Below are positions 59,901-64,000 of a stretch of 64,000 nucleotides of DNA, piece after piece. The position numbers and the translations under genes are program-made. This stretch comes from Rhea pennata. Its lineage: Eukaryota > Chordata > Aves > Rheiformes > Rheidae. Positions within the stretch are counted from its first letter, which is position 1. Every line of letters begins with the position of its first letter. The stretch covers positions 9,052,001 to 9,116,000 of the forward strand of contig NC_084676.1 in the NCBI RefSeq assembly GCF_028389875.1, in the 5' to 3' direction. The notes below the pieces were generated by a model. That model made no database searches, had not been told where the DNA came from, and saw nothing but the letters and a program-made list of their open reading frames with translations.

Positions 59901-62900
59901 TGGGCACAGTCCTGAGTAACCTGCTGTAGCTGACCCGCTTTGAGCAGAGCAGTTGTACTAGAGGATCTCCAGCGGGCCTTTCCAGCCTCAGCCACTGTGC
60001 AGTTCTGTGATGTCAAACGTGTTGTTCCATGTTGCTTTAGAGTCTCACTTTAGTCTTTGGCAGTTCCTAGATGGACCATAAATGCTAGCAGTGTCAGTCA
60101 TGACCTAATTTAAGCATTGAAGTTCCTAACTAGATTCATCCTACAAGGACACAATAATAAAATGCTTGTTCTTAAGCTGTATTGAACTACTTTATCTTTT
60201 TTCTTTTTTTAATCTAAAAATTGATGGCTGGGGAGTATTTTTTAGGAAGTTCGTAAGGTTGTCATAGCTGTCTAATCGCCAATAAACTGGTGTAAGTAAT
60301 CCTATAATATAGAACAGCAAAACAGTTAGTATATGCACATTTAGTTTGCTTGTTAACTCAAAAAATGTGGTGAGACTGGGATAGACAAACTGGGCTGATG
60401 TTTTTTTGACAAGCCCCCAGAGAATTAGCAACCCAACTTTTGTAAAAATTAATACTTTCTAAACAGTAGTGGTCATAAGAGAAGCTTGTGATGAATCTTA
60501 CTACACACTTGCTATTAAAAGAAAATATTAAAACAAATTCATGATATGCAGGCCAAACGTACACTGAAAGCCCAGAAGCTTCAGGAAGAGTTGGCATCAG
60601 GAAAGCTGGAGCAAGTGGTAAGTAAACTAAATCCTAATTCATTTTTGTTATGTTGAATAAAGACAGAAAGGTCACTTCTGCTCTCTGATGCTCTTATTCT
60701 GCAGACTGAGTATCCTATTGCTTTCTCTGCTCTTCAGTAATGCAAATTTCTTCTTAATACAAGCGTATTCTGTGTCACTTAGAAAGAATTCAGAGAACCT
60801 CCTTTCAAATGAGAATGCCTTTCTTTTCCCTTCCTGGGCAAGACTTACCTGCTTCAGTTTTGGCAATTAGTAATCTAGCTAAAATGAGTGATAGAGAATT
60901 GTGGGTCTGAAAAGAATTGTTTTCCATATAAAAAATTAATTCATGCACTAAAATGAGTTTTTGCATTTAAAGATTGTTATGTCTGACTAGTGTGGTTATA
61001 ACCATTATATGACTATGGATTGTTTGATTAATGCTTAGTATAAATAGGAATAGGAAGCTTTTTTCTTTTTTCTTAGAACTGAACTTGTATCTTCTTCAGT
61101 TGTTGTTTCACTTTTTGTAGTGTCTCTGGTTATTTGAAGGCTGAGAGTATGTATTTCCCTCTGTCTCGCAATTCTACAGAGTTTGCATCTCCTGTTAGAT
61201 TATAGTCAAGGCTTTTACGTTATTTAAAAATATTTTTTATATATAGATAGATATATGTATTATATTTATATTATTTATATATTTTAGTTTTTTATATTAA
61301 ATTCTAATTTAAAAGGTATTTATGATATTTTTTTAAGTTTAGAGGCGAGTAGAAATCAGTAGTAGTGAGAAGTATTTTGTGGAGTTTTCTTAATCAAAAT
61401 ATACTATAAGAATAAAACACATCAACCAATAGAGTCCGTAAAATCGGGCCTCCATTTTCCATATATTGTCACCTTGCCTTTTTTTTTGCTAGATGGCACC
61501 GTAAACTTAATCTCCTACTCAACGCAAAATACATAGTAATCCTGAACTTCTTTCCACTCTTTTTGCCACCATAGGGCAGGATTTTTAGCCTCCATATATT
61601 CATTCCTTACAAAATAGAATTGGTAGAAGAAAAGTACATTTGAACATAAAGAATCATATCTGATAAACAGAGAAGCAAGACTGGTGCCTCTTCTCATAAG
61701 AGTGCTGGTCTTCCCGGACTCCAGTTGTTTTGATCTTTACTACCCCAAGGATTGTCACATTAAAGGCTAACCATTAAAAAAAAAAAAAAAAAGTTTGGCT
61801 ACGTTTCTCCAGTTGAAGTTATGGTTTCTGATGTATGCTCAGTATTCCTGTCATTCCTAATTAAATACTTGCATTTATATTTATTAATATGTAGTTTTGA
61901 GTTTCTTAGGGTTTTAGAATGGAATTGTATTTTTTTTTTTGTCATGATGAGCTGTTCTGGTCTAAAGCATTAATGTTCAAAGGTGTAACAAAGACTTTAC
62001 TTAACAACGATAGTTTTAGAATTTGCCACTCTTGCAAGGGCTTGAAAATTTTCATACAGTACAATACAATGAAAAGGTCTCCAACATGTTTCTGCAATAG
62101 AGACACTTAAAACATTTAGATGGTAGTGGTCTTTGTGCATTTTGTAACACAATTACTGTATTTTGTTTCCAGCAAGTCTATGCCATAGGCATAAGCTCTG
62201 CTTTGATTGTTCTTTATCTCCCTGCCTTCTTCCTTCTCTCCACTGTCTTGTGTTCGCTGCTGATGTGCTCTTTGTTTGCTGCAGAATTCCCCAAGACACC
62301 AATGGGGAGAAGAGGAACCAAATTCACAGACGGTAAGATGATTATCCACTACATCACACCGTGGGGAGAAAAACAGGACCTGTAGTTAGTGAAGCAGTGA
62401 AATTGGGGTGGCAGAAGAGTTTCAGTATTGGCTTCATGCTGCCTTTTTTCTTGGGCAGAAGGTGCTGGATTTCATAGTTCACTCCTGTGTGTTGTCAAAC
62501 CTTAGAGAGCAAGAGAATGAACAAAATGTACATGTTAAAAATTAGTTAATGTAACTGTTTTCTTAACATCATCACAGTTGTGATTTTGTAATTGTTTCAT
62601 TAGTGGAAATCCTGTGATGGGTCTGAACAGTGGAATGTAACTGCATGATAGATTAGCATACTTAATCCTAAGTAAATGGTGCTAACTTTTAACTACAGAG
62701 TTTGCAGAATTTTTAATCAAATCACTAAAATCAGGTTTTTACTTGTTTCTAGAGCAAATGTTCATTTTATTTACAAGTTTCCCATCTCTCTCCTCAGGAA
62801 AGAGATCATAACAGTGAAGATGAAGATGAAGATAAATATGCAGATGACATTGATATGCCTGGGCAGAACTTCGACTCTAAAAGACGTATCACAGTCCGAA

Positions 62901-63286
62901 ATTTACGTATTCGGGAAGATATTGCAAAAGTGAGTACAGAATTCTATCATTGATTATCTTTTTTTATTAATGTTTCAAAATTTGTACTATTATTAATAAA
63001 TTTGGTGTTTAGAGATGAAGGTCTATTCTCAGTTCTCCTGCTGCTCATATTAGGATTTCTCAAAGGTCATCCCCTTGCATAGATTTCCTTTTTTAAAGTA
63101 TCTAAGTTGGGGGTTATAGTACTAATTTCAGTTCTTTTAAAGCCATAATTCTTAATCAAATATCTTGTATGTTCTTTTCTTCCCCTAGTACCTGAGGAAC
63201 CTAGATCCAAACTCTGCTTATTATGATCCCAAAACAAGAGCAATGAGGGAGAACCCATATGCTAATACAGGGAAGAATCCAGACGA
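56997..63286 (+). CDS. SLU7: Pre-mRNA splicing factor SLU7, N-terminal half (continues past window)
   Basis: SLU7 acts in the spliceosome at the second step, helping 3' splice-site choice. Eight coding exons are seen: 56,997-57,160, 57,808-57,961, 58,244-58,324, 58,883-59,047, 60,552-60,617, 62,285-62,332, 62,798-62,929 and 63,189-63,286. All have GT/AG ends and phases that join, giving 908 nt or 302 residues of about 585. The start ATG has A at -3 and G at +4, lies 10 bases into its exon, and begins the known N-terminus. A basic stretch [14 protein letters not shown] covers 27-40. The zinc knuckle CX2CX4HX4C is C118, C121, H126 and C131. Residues 150-188 hold the strongly conserved [19 protein letters not shown]. 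An acidic [14 protein letters not shown] lies near 232-245, followed by [20 protein letters not shown]. Divergence from human is mostly in the first 18 residues. Later exons, with the lysine-rich C-terminal part, lie beyond 64,000. Confidence 0.97.
57161..58882 (+). other. SLU7 introns after the first three coding exons
   Basis: Introns 57,161-57,807, 57,962-58,243 and 58,325-58,882 have consensus GT and AG ends and hold no repeat that I recognise. They are T-rich on the plus strand, in keeping with the direction of transcription. Confidence 0.8.
59695..60014 (+). mobile_element. CR1 LINE 3' end, old copy in an SLU7 intron
   Basis: Blocks in CR1 order are AGCCAGACTCTTCTCAGCAG, GTCAATGGGCAGAAACTGAA, AACAGGTTGCCTAGAGAGGT, TGGAGTCTCTATCTTGGAGA and GTACTAGAGGATCTCCAGCG, ending TTCCAGCCTCAGCCACTGTG and TTCTGTGATGT. 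It is more diverged than the copy at 42.3 kb and has an internal A-run at about 59,806. It lies in the 59,048-60,551 intron, sense to SLU7. Confidence 0.85.
61221..61320. repeat. AT-rich low-complexity tract in an SLU7 intron
   Basis: About 100 bases of TA and TTTA-type repeats in the long intron 60,618-62,284. The same intron has an A17 run at 61,776-61,792. Nothing else is recognised in this intron. Confidence 0.8.
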
Positions 63287-64000
63287 GTAAGTTAAAACAG
63301 GGAAATGCTCATCTATCCAACAAAAATCTGTTAAAAAATGAGATGACTTAGTAATTTTTTATTTTCTTGCATACCTGTGTCTCCTTTTATTAATGAATCC
63401 CTAATCCATTATGAATAGAAAGATCTTTTAGTAGTACTTATGATAAACATGAAAAAATTATTGTTACCAGCATTTTTTTATTTCTGTTAATATTTATAGT
63501 ATTTTAATGATCCTCAGGGACATGAGGACCACCACTTAGTGTACTGATACGTATATGGAACAAGGATAAGAACAGTCTGTCGTATCTAGAGATTTTATTT
63601 ATAAACAAAAATGATGTTTATGAAAAGTGTTTCAGTAACTGAATCTAAAACTTCATCCCTTACTTGTTCAGAGGCATTGAGAAGCAGATACCTAGCATGA
63701 TGTATCTGTGATGTCTAACTAAATGCCTGAATTAGGAATAAAAGTTCCTTGTGTATTAATTAAGTCTGCATAGGAAAGCTCTGAAAGCTTGGCTTTGTTT
63801 TTGGCTTGGACAGCTTAAAAAAAAAAAAGAAAAAAGAAAAAATGCCTTAAGCTGCCATTTGGCTACACACAAGACTGTCTCACTTAAAAACCCAAGTCAA
63901 GCACTTGAGCTGTGACCCAGCCTTGACCTATGTAGTGTGGCGGACGTACAGAGTAGATAGGCTGTGACTACAAATGTTTATTCAGAATATAGTAATTGGA
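63287..64000 (+). other. SLU7 intron, cut by the window end
   Basis: It starts with GTAAGT after the phase-2 exon end at 63,286. It contains an A-rich tract at 63,817-63,842 and no recognisable exon, so the next SLU7 exon lies outside the window. Confidence 0.8.

Noticed and set aside
1..64000. CRISPR arrays, rRNA, tRNA genes, prophage or operon structures
   Set aside because: None is present. Splice sites, CR1 elements and a vertebrate microRNA show that this is animal nuclear DNA.

Overview
The window looks avian. Three things say so. It carries CR1 LINE tails of the bird type, ending in the TCTATGATTCT motif. It has short introns. It also holds the vertebrate neighbourhood SLU7 - PTTG1 - miR-146a. 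All three genes were recognised by reading translations and the microRNA sequence directly; no database search was possible, so the species is not named.

Right end (53.5-64 kb) is the gene-dense part. PTTG1 (securin) is complete on the minus strand, with five coding exons (194 residues) plus a probable non-coding first exon. SLU7 (second-step splicing factor) runs on the plus strand from 56,997 and leaves the window after residue 302 of about 585. The two are head to head across a CpG island of about 0.7 kb. The PTTG1 side has two CCAAT boxes 32 bp apart followed by a TTTAAA (CHR-like) element, the layout known from G2/M genes.

Middle (25-45 kb): an unmistakable pre-miR-146a lies on the minus strand at about 26.05-26.14 kb. 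It sits 85 bp inside a sequence that begins with a good splice acceptor (exon from 26,226). About 10 kb upstream on the same strand is a compact cluster of exact NF-kB site, octamer and TATA box (36,231-36,316), my best candidate for the promoter of its host lncRNA. A second candidate is a small CpG island near 44.8 kb. Between and around these lie a hAT (Charlie-like) element of about 280 bp, a well-preserved CR1 tail, and simple repeats.

Left part (1-25 kb) and 45-53.5 kb: no protein-coding gene can be supported. In mammals ATP10B lies beyond miR-146a, but no exon of it was recognised here. These stretches hold A/T and CT tracts, a 17-bp minisatellite, a CORE-SINE/L2-like fragment, a possible CR1 tail, an unexplained 29-bp exact direct repeat, and small GC-rich patches. 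From about 48 kb to the PTTG1 promoter the plus strand is rich in A and C over T and G, and the bias reverses across SLU7. That is what long-term transcription outward from the shared promoter would leave, and it may extend past the PTTG1 poly(A) signal.

The genes share a chromosomal setting rather than a pathway: SLU7 in splicing, securin in anaphase control, miR-146a in damping TLR/NF-kB signalling.
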